Positions 1-12,712 of a DNA stretch of 38,900 nt are shown here, piece by piece; the stretch's first letter is position 1, and each line of letters opens with the position of its first letter. The translations under genes were made by a program, and so were the position numbers. The notes below the pieces were generated by a model. That model saw only the letters and a program-made list of their open reading frames with translations, ran no database searches and had not been told where the DNA came from. This DNA is from Cruorifilaria tuberocauda. Lineage: Eukaryota > Nematoda > Chromadorea > Rhabditida > Onchocercidae. The stretch lies in assembly GCA_013365365.1 (NCBI GenBank), contig JABVXU010000505.1, forward strand, positions 1 through 38,900. Direction: 5' to 3'.

Positions 1-130
1 CATATCAGTGTAAGTGTTGGTATCGTTATCATATCAATTGAAGTGTTAGTATCATCATGGATGTTTCTAAAGTTATTTTTTTAAATATTCTTATCATTGC
101 TATTAATTATATTAATCATTGTTTTTTATA

Positions 131-740
131 TTTATATTAATCATTAATATCACTTTCTATCAAATTTTATACCAATACAACGATACAATTTCTTACATTT
201 AAATCTTTTTAATTAATTAATTAACCTCTGATTAAATTGTTTAAAATCATATCAATACATTGATTTATAATTGTATTTACAAAAGCAATTATTTTATTGA
301 ACAAGTAAAATCGTAAGTATTAATGATTATGAGATAATGATATTCCTAACATTGCTATCATCATGTTTATCAATTTATCAGTATTTCTATCACTAATAGC
401 ACTTCTATCAGATTTTACATCAATACAATAATATAATTTCTTCCATTTAATTCCATTCTTTCTAATTAATTAATTAATTAATTAATTAATTTCTAATTAA
501 CAATGTAAGGATTAATGATTATGATTATTTTTGTGCAGCTTAAAATTATTTCTCAAGATATTTCCAAGCATTATCATTATTATGATTTATCAGTATTTCT
601 ATCATTAATATCATTCCTATCAGATTTTACACCAAAACAATAATATAATTTCTTCCATTTAATTCCATTCTTTCTAATTAATTAATTAATTAATTAATTT
701 CTAATTAACAATGTAAGGATTAATGATTATGAGGTAATTT
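131..740. repeat. three degenerate copies of a 210-250 bp tandem unit
   Basis: The phrase cagtatttctatca begins at 379 and recurs at 591, a period of 212. Each copy continues through a TTCCATTTAATTCC-like segment into a run of the tetranucleotide TTAA (attaattaatta). A more diverged copy begins near 131. This is ordinary local tandem duplication in AT-rich DNA. Confidence 0.7.
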
Positions 741-1825
741 TAAAATTATTTTCTAATGATATTCCCAACATTACTATTATTATGTTCGCCATTGTTTCAA
801 GCATTAGTATCATTTCTCTTCTTTTCTTTTTTTTTTCTAAAAGCTCTTAATTTATTACATTTATTCAGGTCTATGTAAGGTTTAGAAAATTTTTCAATTT
901 CTATTCCTTTTCCATTATTTATTTTATGCGAAAAACATTTTTGCTAAATAAAATTCATTCATTTTACCGTCAAAAAAATGCGTTTTTTTTTCTTAAAATA
1001 CTTAAAATCAAAATTTTAAATTTCTGTAATTCATATTAATATTTTATTGATTTATTTAATTTAATTCCTATTAAAATTTACTCTTTCAAGTGTTTTTATA
1101 CAAAATTATTAGAAAATATATTTGAAAATTTTTGCAGCTCATATTAATGTAATATGTAATTCATTTAATTTAATTATCTAGAAATAATTTAAATCAAAAT
1201 TTTGATTTTCTTTAATTCATATTAATATATTAGTAATTCATTTAATTTAATTCCTGTTAAAATTTACTTTTGATTTATTTTTATATAAGAATATAAAGTA
1301 CCAAATATTTTATATTATGGAATTCATTTAATTTAATTCATATTAAAATTCACTCTTTAAATTATTTTCATTCAAAATTAGAAATTATAAAATGTAAAGT
1401 ACCAAATATTTTATACAAAATAGGAAATAATTTACATGAAATAGGAAATGAAAAATTAACATTTGTATTTCGATTACTTTTTACCTTTATCCTCTCTAAT
1501 GATTACTTCCTAATGATTAATTTTGTCCTTTTAAAAAGTAAACGGATTACTTTTTCTAATTATTTCAATTATTTCATTTTTTAAATTTAATTTTACTTCA
1601 TTACTTTATTTTTCAATCAATTATTTCAAATTCTTTTCCTACTGCTGAATTTCAAATGCTGTTTGAATTTGGAATATTCCTGAATCTTTTCCGGAAATCA
1701 CGGAAAGTGAAATAATTGAGGGGAAAAAAATTATTGAAGTGAAATTGGAAGGAAAACAAATTTTTTTTCCCACAATTTTCAGAAGTTCAAATTACAAATA
1801 ATTCAAATATCCGATAACACTAATG

Positions 1826-1880
1826 CATACACACGCACGCACACGCACGCGCACGTACGTGCACTCACTTACACGCGCTT
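1826..1880. repeat. CA/CG alternating purine-pyrimidine tract
   Basis: This is an alternating purine-pyrimidine stretch rich in CACG and CGTACG, unusual for its CpG content in AT-rich surroundings. Such tracts can adopt Z-DNA, but nothing here shows function. Confidence 0.6.
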
Positions 1881-2450
1881 ACATATATCAAAAAGTTTGT
1901 GAGCAGTTTATATTCATATTACTTTTTATTTGAATCATTTATATTTAAATTTTTTTACATATATTATATTTTACTTATACTTTAATATGATTTTGTATTT
2001 TTTACTTACTTATATTTTATTACATATAATATATTACTCAAACTTATATCGATTATTTACTTATATTAAGTATTGATATTTACTATTTACTAATTAATAA
2101 AAGACTATTAATATTTACTTTAATAGTTACGATTAATACTTACTTGTAATACTTACATTATTTTTATTTATATTTATAATGGATCAATATCAATCATTTT
2201 TTATATAATCGATCATAATCAATCATATTCATCAATTATAATCAATCGTATTTATAATCAAATTTATATTTACAATCAATCAATATTCGTGATCAATATT
2301 TTAAATTTTGATAAAATTTTTAAAGGAATGATTTGCTATTTTTAGTTTTACCAAATATCATCCCTCTTTTATTTTTTTTTCACTTTCCTTTCCTCATAAA
2401 TAACAGCAGTTGAATGAGTTATCGATAGCTTTAATCATAATGTGATTTCC

Positions 2451-2531
2451 ACACACACACACACACACACACTCACACACGTAGACATACACGTACGGAC
2501 ACGTACAGACACATACACATACACGTACAGC
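2451..2531. repeat. CA microsatellite with degenerate ACGTAC tail
   Basis: About ten perfect CA units are followed by variant tetramers such as acgt, acag and acat. A short CT run follows at 2673-2693. Confidence 0.75.
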
Positions 2532-3179
2532 ATATCTCATTTCAAATGATATCTTTCTTTTCGAAGTCCATTCATTCTGTCCATTTCATTTTCTAGAACA
2601 AAATCCAATTCAATTAAATTTAACTATCATTTCAAATCATAGAGATGAAATGTGAGATTGAGATATCACTCCTCCCTCTCTCTCTCTCTCTCTCCGTGAA
2701 TTATTGCTTTCAAGTAAGCAAATTTTAGTTGGTCCTTTTTCAATGTCCAATTTTATCGACCGCAAACTAGGATGACTCATAATCCACCAGATGTAAGCAT
2801 TAACTAGCAAATAAAATATAGCCAAACTATAAAATTGCATCGAGTAAGCTAATATAACAATAATTTTCTTATTAATATTTTCCTTCTGGAAGTTTGAAAA
2901 GCTTTCTATTACTTTATTCTATCAAATATTTCATTTGTTTTAGCTGTTAAGTGAATAAATTAATTAATATTTGTATTATTTTAAATTCTGATATTTATTA
3001 TTTTTGGAAATTAAATACAAAATAATAAAATTTAATTATATTTGAAAAATTTGACTTTATTCTATCAATTATTACAATTAATTTTTCATTTGTTTTAATT
3101 GTTAAATAAATAAATTAATTAATATTTGTAATATTTTAAAATAATTTATGATATATTCTCATATTTTGTAAGCTTACTA

Positions 3180-3835
3180 CAAAAGCAATTCTCTAAAAAC
3201 TTGTTGTGATAGCAATTTTTGAAATATTTATTATAATATCAATTATTTAAAGCTTATTCTTGAAACTATTGTAGTAGCAATTCCTAAAATGCTTATTACA
3301 ATAATATTCCCTTAAATGCTTATTATAATAGGTGTTTTTTAAAGGCTTACGATAAGAGTAATTCTCTAAAAGCTCGTTGTAGTAGCAATTTTTGAAATAT
3401 TTGTATATTAAGTATTTGAAGCTTATTATTCAAAAGCTTATTGTAGTAGCAATTGCTGAAATTATTACTGCAATAGTAATTCTTTAAAGACTTATTGCAG
3501 TAGTAATTCCTGAAATGATTATTGCAATAGTAATTCTTTAAAAGCTTATTGCAGTAGCAATTCCTGAGATGATTATTGCAATAGTAATTCTTTAAAAGCT
3601 TATTGTAGTAGCAATTCCTGAGATGATTATTGCAATAGTAATTCTTTAAAAGCTTATTGCAGTAGCAATTCCTGAGATGATTATTGCAATATTAATTCTT
3701 TAAAAGCTTATTGCTGAAATTATTATTGCAATAGTAATTCTTTAAAAGCTTATTGTAGTAGCAATTCCTGAAATGATTATTGCAATAATAATTCTTTTAA
3801 GGCTTATTGTAGTAGCAATTCTTCAAATTTCAATA
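3180..3835. repeat. 54-bp minisatellite with internal hairpins
   Basis: The tetramer agct recurs at 3543, 3597, 3651 and 3705, an exact 54-base period. The units are well conserved between about 3480 and 3830 and degrade leftwards to about 3180, for roughly a dozen copies. Each unit contains the inverted repeat ATTGC-agta-GCAAT and a second imperfect one, so single strands could fold into serial hairpins. No open frame runs across the array. Confidence 0.85.
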
Positions 3836-6016
3836 TAATCAACATAATAAATAGCTTACTTAACGTTTTCTTTTTTTTCTGTGCAAATAAATTTAAACTT
3901 ATTGTGATCGAGCATATTTGATTGAATGAAATGATTCATTAGCACACATTATTGTTGTTTATTGTTTATAGAACGAATATAGGCCAAACATTACAAAAGT
4001 GTTTCATTCATCGTTCACGGTTAGTTATTTCCATCATCCATCCTATCAATTCATTCTGTCCCTCTTTCCATTCCGTTGACCTTCGATCAAATAATCATTT
4101 CATCGTGATAATCATGATCCTATCACTATTACGATATCATGAATATATTTAGATATTGCACTTATTTCTATTCCCATCATTTTACTTTGATTTTAATTCT
4201 TACTTGAAATTGCTTTGAGAAAAAGAAAAACACTCTCTACAACATTGATAAATCCAATTTTCTGATCTTTACTTACCTTCAGTTTATCATTCATCTATTG
4301 GTTTGAAATTAATTTAAATTGGTTAAATTAATTTGCTAAAGTATTAAATAGTTTTCAAGGTTAAAGGTTAAGGAATATATTTTATCATCGTAATTCATAT
4401 TGATTTTATTAGATTTCTCGAATCGTTCCGTGATTTTCTGTGATAGCTTATTCGAATTTTTAAATTTTAGTACAGTATGATATTAAGAAAGTTTTCAAAG
4501 AGAGGTTTTCATGAAATTTTCAAAAACTTTCATGGAAATTGAAGATTTTTTCTTTTGAGATCAGAATAATTTTTACTTTTACCTCAATGAGTCATTAATT
4601 AATTAGTCTTATGCTTAATAAGCTTAATAATGCTTATAAATAACGCTTACATATAAGATATAAATATCACAGTTATGATAGCTTAATAAGTTATCATACT
4701 ATCAATCTCTCTTTGATGTTATCATTGATATCATTGATAGATCGATTTGAACAATGACAATCACTGATCATTGATCTTTATGTTATTTAGCATACACAAA
4801 AAACTCGCTTCTTATATTTGACTCATTTTCATCATTCACCTTTAACCTTTCACCTAATGAAGCATTCTGATCAGCTTAGCAATAATTTCTAGCTTTCTTT
4901 TTTGTGAATATATCGAAAATGGAAGGAATTTTTGAATGAACGGCAAATGGTTTTGATTTATTTAATAGTTTTATTTGTGCTTAGCTCTTAAGGCTGCTTG
5001 TAACTATGCTTGGCCCAGCTAAAGCCACTTAAAATTATTCTTGGCTGATAAAGTTATTCAAAACTATAGATTCATAAAGCTTTTTTTTTCTATCCTTCCT
5101 TTTGATAGTGTTGTTTTTTTCAATCTTAAGTTTTCATTTTCAAATCAAAACCGTAGTCATTATTGATTGATCATTATTGATTATCATATCTGAAAAAAGA
5201 GATACTGTTAAGAATATTTCAGTGATAAAAATTAGACTAATCTTGAGTATGAATTTCAATTTTTAATTTTACTACGGATTACCATGCGAGGAATTTGCAA
5301 CATTAAATTAATAAAGTTTCATGTTAATTATTAAAAAGTAATTTTAATTAGGAAATCCTAAAAAGTAATTCTAATAATTAACATGGAATTTGTACTTTAT
5401 TTACTTATTAATAGTGAAATTTATGCATTGAGTATATTGAAATTTTACTAATTTTAGCCTTTCCTGTTGAGTAATACTGGAATTAAAGAGATTTTTTTTT
5501 ATTGCCTATTAAGATATTTTATCATATCATATCATTTATCATATCACTATCGTATCACCCTAAAAATTAGAAATAGTACGACAATGGACGGCTTTTTATA
5601 ATTAAAATTTTGGTCAAATGAAATTTCAATAGGAACTGGATGATAAGATTGGTGGAAATGATATTTGATAAATTTTTTATCAAATTTAAGCACAAATTTA
5701 AGCATGATAAAGTTTTTGTTCGATAACTTATCAATCAATAACTAATAGCATTCTGATAATTAGTGATCAAAATCAGTTAAACCATGATACAGTGATATTA
5801 AATGATGAATTTCCCACGAATACTGTTATTTTAAGTACCAATCAATAACATTATTCTTAATTATATTAAATCTACGTTGTAATTCTTATTAGATTACACA
5901 ATATACAATATATCATTAGAATTAATATCATATAAATCTGATAAGTAAGATAAATACTTAAATAAGATAAAGTTAATTAATTGAATATAAAATATTATTT
6001 TAATTTAATTCATTTC

Positions 6017-6168
6017 TGATAATTATTATCAATTACAATAAAATATAATTGTCCTAAATTGAATAATTGTTGTTCCATTAGCTGTTCATTTCTGATAATC
6101 GCTATCAGCGGCTATTCATTTCTGATAATCGCTATCAGTGGCTATTCATTTCTGATAATTGTTATCAT
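6017..6168. promoter_or_regulatory. array of palindromic paired GATA motifs
   Basis: CTGATA-atcgc-TATCAG, a perfect 17-base inverted repeat, occurs at 6092-6108 and again at 6122-6138. The variant TGATA-attgt-TATCA lies at 6153-6167, giving a 30-base tandem period. An isolated TGATA-attat-TATCA lies at 6017-6031. All four have a five-base spacer. WGATAR-type sequence is the known core site of GATA zinc-finger factors, and one such factor is encoded 14 kb to the right. The last copy ends about 50 bases before the start codon at 6218, so a promoter role is likely by position but not proven. Confidence 0.5.
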
Positions 6169-6190
6169 TACGATGAAAGCTTGCAGGAGA

Positions 6191-6199
6191 ATCTTACAG
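6191..6199 (+). other. probable spliced-leader trans-splice acceptor
   Basis: ATCTTACAG fits a nematode acceptor. It ends 18 bases before the ATG at 6218, and no upstream coding exon is needed. An alternative acceptor-like CTTGCAG lies about 15 bases further upstream. Confidence 0.45.
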
Positions 6200-6217
6200 C
6201 AAAAAATTTTGTGAGAT

Positions 6218-9200
6218 ATGGATGAAGCACCAGCTATGGAACATCTCTTCTACGAAAATGGTTTCAAATAAATAATAAACCTTTTTAAAATACGCTTATC
6301 AATTTTACTTTAAATCTTGATTTTACCTTATCATAAATTACAGTTTTTAATATTTCATTTTCAATATCTTATTTTGTATTCCAGTATTTGACTTAAATTC
6401 TTAGCATAAACATGCTTCTCCAATGTATCAAGTAAACCTTCTAATATACGTACAGTAATAAACATTAAGCAATTTAATACAGTAATTTAATACAGTAATT
6501 ATGATACAGTAACATACAGTAATTTAATACAGTAATTACAATGCAGTAACAAACGGTATTTTAATACAGTAATTGCAATAGTAATAAGTAATAAACAGTA
6601 AGTAATTTGTTTGAAAATTCAAAAGAAAAACTTGTTTTATACGAATGCTAAATATTACTTTAATTATTTAAAATACAGTAATAAACAGTAAGTAATTTAT
6701 TAAATAAATCATTTTATGTTAATCTGCTCTATACGACTTTTTCATTTCTGATATCGTATTCAAATTTTGAATTCTTTACCACTTCTAATGAATATTTACT
6801 TGAAAAGTTTAAAAAATTTTTTTCCAATAATCTTATTTCTTAAAACCTGACAGATGCTAATTTCAGATGGACTGGGAACAACAGATGATATAATTCAGGA
6901 TCTAATGTTAATATCTGAGCCTAACGATACCATCAATAATTCATCCAAAAGAAATGTAAGCTTTCTAATTTATCACACTATCATTTTCGTGAGGCACAAA
7001 TTAATCCGATTGTTAACTTATTAAAAATTCGGGAAATTCCCTTTTTCATAAAATAATCCGATTGTTAACTTACTGAAAATTCCGGAAACTCCTTTTTTTT
7101 TTATAAAATACCCGATTCTTAGCTTATCAAGAAATCCAGAAATTAAACTGAAATTTTATTAAATTTTTTTCGTATTCAAAATTTTAATAATGATATATTT
7201 AAGATTCCGAGTACTTTTAGAAAATTTTCTGAATACTTTGAATATGAAATTTTTTTTTGAATACTTTAAATTTTGAATATTTAAAAACAAATTTTTTTTT
7301 TTTAGAATTGTTCGATTGATTTGCAAATGGAATCAATGAGAATCAGTGCTGATTATTCGATGAATTCAGAAGAATGCAATGAATTCAATGAAAATACAGA
7401 AGACGAAGACGATACTGTTTCCGGATTAGAGCACGAGTGTTACGATCAGAATGGTATTGCCGGAAAAGAATACATTCCGAAAACATATTCACCTATTCAG
7501 GAATTATCAATTTCAGGTCGGAAAATGAAAAAAATGCACAATATCAATGAAGAGTTGCAAGATCATATTGATACAGAAATTAATGAAAATTCATTTGGTA
7601 AGTAATTTTGATCTTACTGCTAAATTTTTCATATAACAGTGATAAAACATTGATTGAATAATAACTTCACTGATAGAAAGTTTTATCAGTATTATTAGTG
7701 ATAAGGAAGATATCATCACTTTCATAGATAATAATAAAATGATAACAACTTTACTAATGGAAAGTTCTATCGGTATTATTAGTGATAAAGTGCGTATTAC
7801 TGATAAGGAAGATATTATTACTTTTATAGATAATAATAAAATGATAACAACTTAATAGAAAGTTTTATCAGTATTATTAGTGATAAGGAAGATATTAACA
7901 GTTTCAGAGATAATAATAAAATACTAATAGAAAGTTTTATCAGCATTATTAGTAAGTGATAAGGAGTGTATTATCAATTGCATAGATAATAACAAAGTGA
8001 TAACATTACTAATAATTCGTTGCACAAAGCAAAGAAAATGATAACTTATCAGTAACTTTATCAAATTTATCATCAGGTAACAAATTATCAAATGATATCC
8101 AGTATAATCCACTGATAAATGAAACCAGTGATTTTGAATCGTTCAATTACAGTAGTGATTCACTTGCAACAGGGATGGATGAAAGTAATTTGAAGGTAAG
8201 CCTTATCAGTAATCAACTATCATCTACTCTGCAAAAGTATATGTAGTAAATAGCTAGATTAACTTTAGTTGATATTAATAGTACATAAGTAATTCTAATA
8301 AGTAACATTATCAGATTAGCAGATAACAAAAGTAAATTAACTATTAGCTAGCATGGAGGCGCAAAATGGTACACCATAATGAGAAGATTTAACTTTACAA
8401 TTACTTTATTTGATCAAAGTTATTACTGAACAGTATGATATGCATGATAAGTTTACTGTAAAACTAATGCGCAATAGTTTCTGTAAATGATAATGAAGTG
8501 ATATGATATTAATATTATTATTTTCAATTAATACCATTAAATGTACAAAATGATAACTTACTTACTTACTTTATTTACTTATTACAACTATTCAGTATAA
8601 TTTTATTTTTAGAATCAAAATATACCGAAAAAAGCGCAATTGCTAGAAAATACAGTTAAGAAATCGGAAGATAACAAGAAAATTTCAGATAAATTAGAAG
8701 CATTCAATAAAAATAATGCGGTAATTTAAAAACTTGCAATTAAGTTAAAATTATAATTAAGCTTCTGGAAATTAAGCTGAAATCATTTTCCTAAAAATTA
8801 GCCTAAATTTCATTGATGGAAAAAACTTTCATTGATAATAATTTATCAATCGGAAAACAATAAGTGAAAATAAATAGCTAATGAAATATTTCGATTTGCA
8901 GATATCGAATAATTCCGTGAAAATTTTACGATCAAAAATTGAGGAAACTGAAATGCCAACAAAAGGTTTTACCATATATCATTTTTTTTTAAATTAAATT
9001 ATGATTTTAATTAATTGTGAATACTGTAAAGTATCTCAGTTGATTATAAATAGTATAAATGTCATTTAAGTTATTAAAAAAGTCTATCATATATCTTTTT
9101 TAATTAAATTATGGATCTAATCAATTATGAATATTATGAATAACATTTAGATTATTAAAGAAGTTTACCATATATCCTTTTTTCCCAATTAAATTATGAT

Positions 9201-10691
9201 TCCAATTAATTATGAATATTACGAATATCATTATTAAAAAGGTTTATCATATATCATTTTTTATTAAATCATGGTTCCAATTAATTATGAATGTTATGAA
9301 TATCGTATAAATTATGAAAAAGATTTATCATATATCATTTCTTATTAAATCATGATTCCAATTAATTATGAATGTTATGAATATCGTATAAATTATGAAA
9401 AGATTTATCATATATCAGTTTTTATTAAATCATTATTCCAATTAATTATGAATGTTATGAATATCTTTAAATTATTAAAAAATTTTACCGTATATTTTTT
9501 TAAATTAAATTATGGTTCCAATTAATTACAAATATCATGAATATCATATAACTTATTAGGATGATTTACCGTATATCATTTCTTACTAAATTATGATTTC
9601 GATTGATTATGAATATTATGAACTTTATTTAAATCATTATAAATGATAATTTTCCGAGAATAAAAAAATCTCTTCAAATCTTTTAATTTAAATAATTCAA
9701 TTTAAAGTAATATTTAGCATTCGTATAAAACAAGTTTTTCTTTTGAATTTTCAAACAAAAGGTCATTTCGAAAAATTTGTGATAGTGAGAAAAATGATAA
9801 TAAAAAATAATTAAACCGTTTTTCTTCTTTGTCTAATTATTTTTTAATTAATTTTGACTTACTAAAGAATGGAACTTTGATCATACAATTTGAAATCATA
9901 TCAATCAATATTACATCAATGGATTGGATCAATTAAAATATCATAATTGATCGTTAGCATATTTCAGGTGTTGTATCCAATTTGAAATCATTATTTGAAA
10001 GTAATGCTATTCACAATGATAATGATACCTGTAAAAGTGCTAGCTACAAACTTGGTCAGTTTATATTCCACAATTAATTAATTTAAAATTAATTAAACTA
10101 ATTAATTTAAAATTAATTAAATTAATCAATTTAAATTAGTTTTATTATCATAAATTAGCTCTATTACTTTAAGCAATGAATTCCTATTTCTTGAATTGGT
10201 TTAAATTATAAATTACTTCATAGAAGTGAAAGTGAAAGTGAAAGTAACAAATGAAATTTGGTAAATTTTTTTTCTAATAATTGTTATCACCAATCAAGTA
10301 ATGAATTTAAGATAACAGATTAAAATTTAAGCCTACTGCAACTTTCTCGTTCTAATCTGTGATTTGATTTTTTAATTTTAAATGAAATCATAAAAATCAC
10401 ATGTAAGATTTGAAATCAGTGAAATCCTAAAATCTCTTATCAGAAATAAATAAAGAGATGAGAAATCATGATATGCTTGCCACCCTTTTTTTTTAATTAG
10501 AAATAAATTAAATTCTGTCTTTAGATGAAATTATCAGTACTTTTATCACCAGTAAATTATCAGTAATTTCTCTCAAGCACAAAAGATTTCTTAAAAAATT
10601 TTTTTTTTCAAAATTCTCATTTTATACCTAATTTGCAGAGTATGGAGTTGGCCGATCATCAGGTACATTGAATAAAGGCGTTTTTCACTAA
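6218..10691 (+). CDS. unrecognised acidic protein, 8 exons, 284 aa
   Basis: Predicted exons are 6218-6260, 6867-6955, 7306-7597, 8077-8195, 8613-8720, 8902-8965, 9968-10054 and 10639-10691. All phases join cleanly and total 855 nt including the stop. The start is MDEAPAMEH, with an in-frame TGA two codons upstream and a trans-splice-like acceptor before it. The product is hydrophilic, rich in Asp, Glu, Asn and Ser, with an acidic patch (NTEDEDDTVSG) in exon 3. It has no signal peptide, no membrane span and no domain I recognise. The most conserved-looking part is the C-terminus: VKILRSKIEETEMPTKGVVS, then NLKSLFES, then EYGVGRSSGTLNKGVFH. Exon 2 could instead begin at its own ATG at 6854, and exon 8 could use a donor-like GGTACA after SSG; both are less likely. 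The gene converges with the GATA-factor gene. Confidence 0.65.
6455..6715. repeat. tandem ACAGTAAT-type repeat in intron 1
   Basis: Short irregular repeats of aatacagtaat and aaacagtaagtaatt fill much of the first intron of the gene beginning at 6218. The copies are too irregular for a single period. Confidence 0.6.
7620..8010. repeat. GATA-bearing tandem repeat in intron 3
   Basis: A unit containing gaaagttttatcagtatta, then gtgataaggaagata, then agataataataaaatgata recurs about four times with variable length (roughly 70-130 bases). By eye the intron carries about 18 TGATAA/TTATCA hexamers in some 500 bases. Confidence 0.7.
8966..9650. repeat. about 80-bp minisatellite in intron 6
   Basis: The phrase tcatatatca recurs at 9247, 9328 and 9408, a period of 80-81. 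Each unit continues through ccaattaattatgaat. About eight copies of rising divergence occupy most of the intron between the exons ending at 8965 and starting at 9968. Confidence 0.8.
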
Positions 10692-11029
10692 CTTATCATA
10701 AGCTTATCATATCCTAAGTTAAGTTAATTGTAATCCTTTTTCTTTCATACTGAATTAAGAATTGTTTTGGAATATTTTGCAATATATATTTATACCACAA
10801 TATTTACTTATACTTTAATGACACTAATCGTACGTTTTACTTATATGTATATTTAAATGATTTTAACAAATGTTTTATTGTATGTTTATCATTTCGTTTT
10901 ATCATAAGAACATAATTAGCTATCAAAATAACTCTATGATTGATAAATTTTCGATTTTTCATTATGATCATTCACATGCATTGATAGCAAAAATAAAATA
11001 TTATCGATTTTTTTTGATCAATAAAATTC

Positions 11030-11460
11030 TCCCTCACTGATCCATAATTCAATGAGCATATTCGATCACCTCTCACTGATCAGTAATTTAATGAATCGCA
11101 GATCCTCTCTATTGATCAATTCGATACTTTCTCCATCTACTGATCAATTTATAGTTTTCATAAGTTTCTAACTTTTTTCGTCTCTTGATTAGGTCATAAC
11201 TTTTTTCAGCCTCTTAATTAGTTCTTAATTTTCTTGATCGATTCTTAACTTTCTTGACCTAAAGGTCATATTCTGATTGCTCCGGTTGATCAATTCGATA
11301 CTTTCTCCATCTGCTGATCAATTTAGGTCGTACTTCAGCTTATTAGTTAGTCCTTTATTTTCCAAATCTATCAAACACTAACTTACTTGATCTAAAGGTC
11401 ATAATCTCATTGCTTCGATCTACTGATCAATTTTTTTTAACACTCTTGATCTAACAAGAT
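11030..11460. repeat. TGATCA-rich diverged direct repeats
   Basis: The phrase tgatcaattcgatactttct begins at 11113 and at 11287, a spacing of 174, each followed by a second TGATCA. Around ten copies of the TGATCA palindrome fall within about 430 bases. Confidence 0.6.
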
Positions 11461-12584
11461 CGCCATATAATCATATATAGTTTTCAAATTTGAAATATCA
11501 ATTATTTGAAATTAAAATTCTTCACTCGTCATTTTAAGTTAACTTCATTACTTTTACATCATTGAAAATTTTCTGAAGTATTTTATTTTGCTTACGTTAA
11601 ATCACGTACGCGTTCTTTTCTTTGATTGTTTTGTAAACTACGAAATAATTTATTTCCAATCTTTACTAACCGGCGCTTTTTATTATCACAAGGATAACTT
11701 ATCACAAAAAACTTTTTAAAAGAAAGTATTGCTTAGATTAAGAGAGCTGCAAGAGAAGTATTACTTAACTTAATTGATTATCAAAGAAAATAAACAAGGC
11801 AACGGATAAGTATCAAAGAGTAGAAATTATTTTAATTATTTTAGTAATTTGATATCTAAACTGTTCTAAAAATTAAATAATCCGCTTATCAGATATATCA
11901 GTAGGGCATTCATTATTCCTTTACACTTGAAAGTTAAAAATAAAAATTTCGGATGAATCGATAGAGAATTTATAATTCCAGAAGGATAATTGAGTATTTA
12001 TAGTATCACGGGAATTACTAATGTTAACAAATCGGGATCACTATTAAATAAATCAATCGATAAGCAAGCTAACTGATAAGCAAATTATAATGAAATATCA
12101 TTGAAATCACTGATTAAACAACGGCTGATCCAATTTTAATGAATTAAATCAATAGTTCAAATGAGGAATAGATAATTGAAATAAATCAAAAATACGAAAT
12201 ACTTCATTCATTCGACACATTCACCTAAGTTAACAATTATCAAAACGATTGATCTTATCACCATTTGATAGTAATTAGTAAAAAATTAACAATTTCATGG
12301 AAAATATTTAATGAAGGTTGATTTTTCAAAGATCATAAAAAAGCAACATTTGCAGTTTCATTAATTAATTAATTAATTAATTAATTTCAACATTTTCATT
12401 AATTATACTTAATCAATTTTAAAACAGTTTCATAAATGAGTAATCAAAAAAATGAGTATCAAATCATTGATCAAAATCAAGAAGTAGAAATGATATCAAA
12501 TTCAACAAATGATAAAATTTATCTTCATTTTTTATTTTTTCATTTTATTCGTAAAATTTACATTTTGCAAAAAATTATCATTAT

Positions 12585-12712
12585 CTTATCTTTTTATCAG
12601 TAATATTAAAATCTAAAAAAAAACACGTGCACTCACGCTTATCAATACCTTATCTTTTTATCAGTAATATTAAAATCTAAAAAAAAACACGTACACTCAC
12701 GCATATCCTCTA
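12585..12712. repeat. 64-bp perfect-to-near-perfect tandem duplication
   Basis: The phrase cttatctttttatcagtaat starts at 12585 and at 12649. Both copies end in an ACACGT-CACTCACGC segment with a single-base difference (acgtgc against acgtac), so the duplication looks recent. Confidence 0.8.

Larger units (their letters stand above)
1..6190. other. gene-free AT-rich left flank
   Basis: I see no supportable gene in this stretch. All open frames are short and lack a matching set of splice sites. It holds three degenerate copies of a roughly 210-250 bp unit near the left end, CA/CG-alternating and CA and CT microsatellites, and a 54-bp minisatellite. The last 200 bases hold palindromic GATA motifs that probably belong to the promoter of the gene starting at 6218. 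Exons of a gene lying to the left cannot be excluded, but none is evident. Confidence 0.6.

Noticed and set aside
3480..3830. Regular repeats reminiscent of a CRISPR array
   Set aside because: The units are contiguous 54-bp tandem copies without unique spacers, in a nuclear eukaryotic context.
3952..4152. Plus-strand 66-codon frame preceded by a TTTATAG
   Set aside because: It is hydrophobic AT-driven sequence with no further exons in phase and no recognisable motif.
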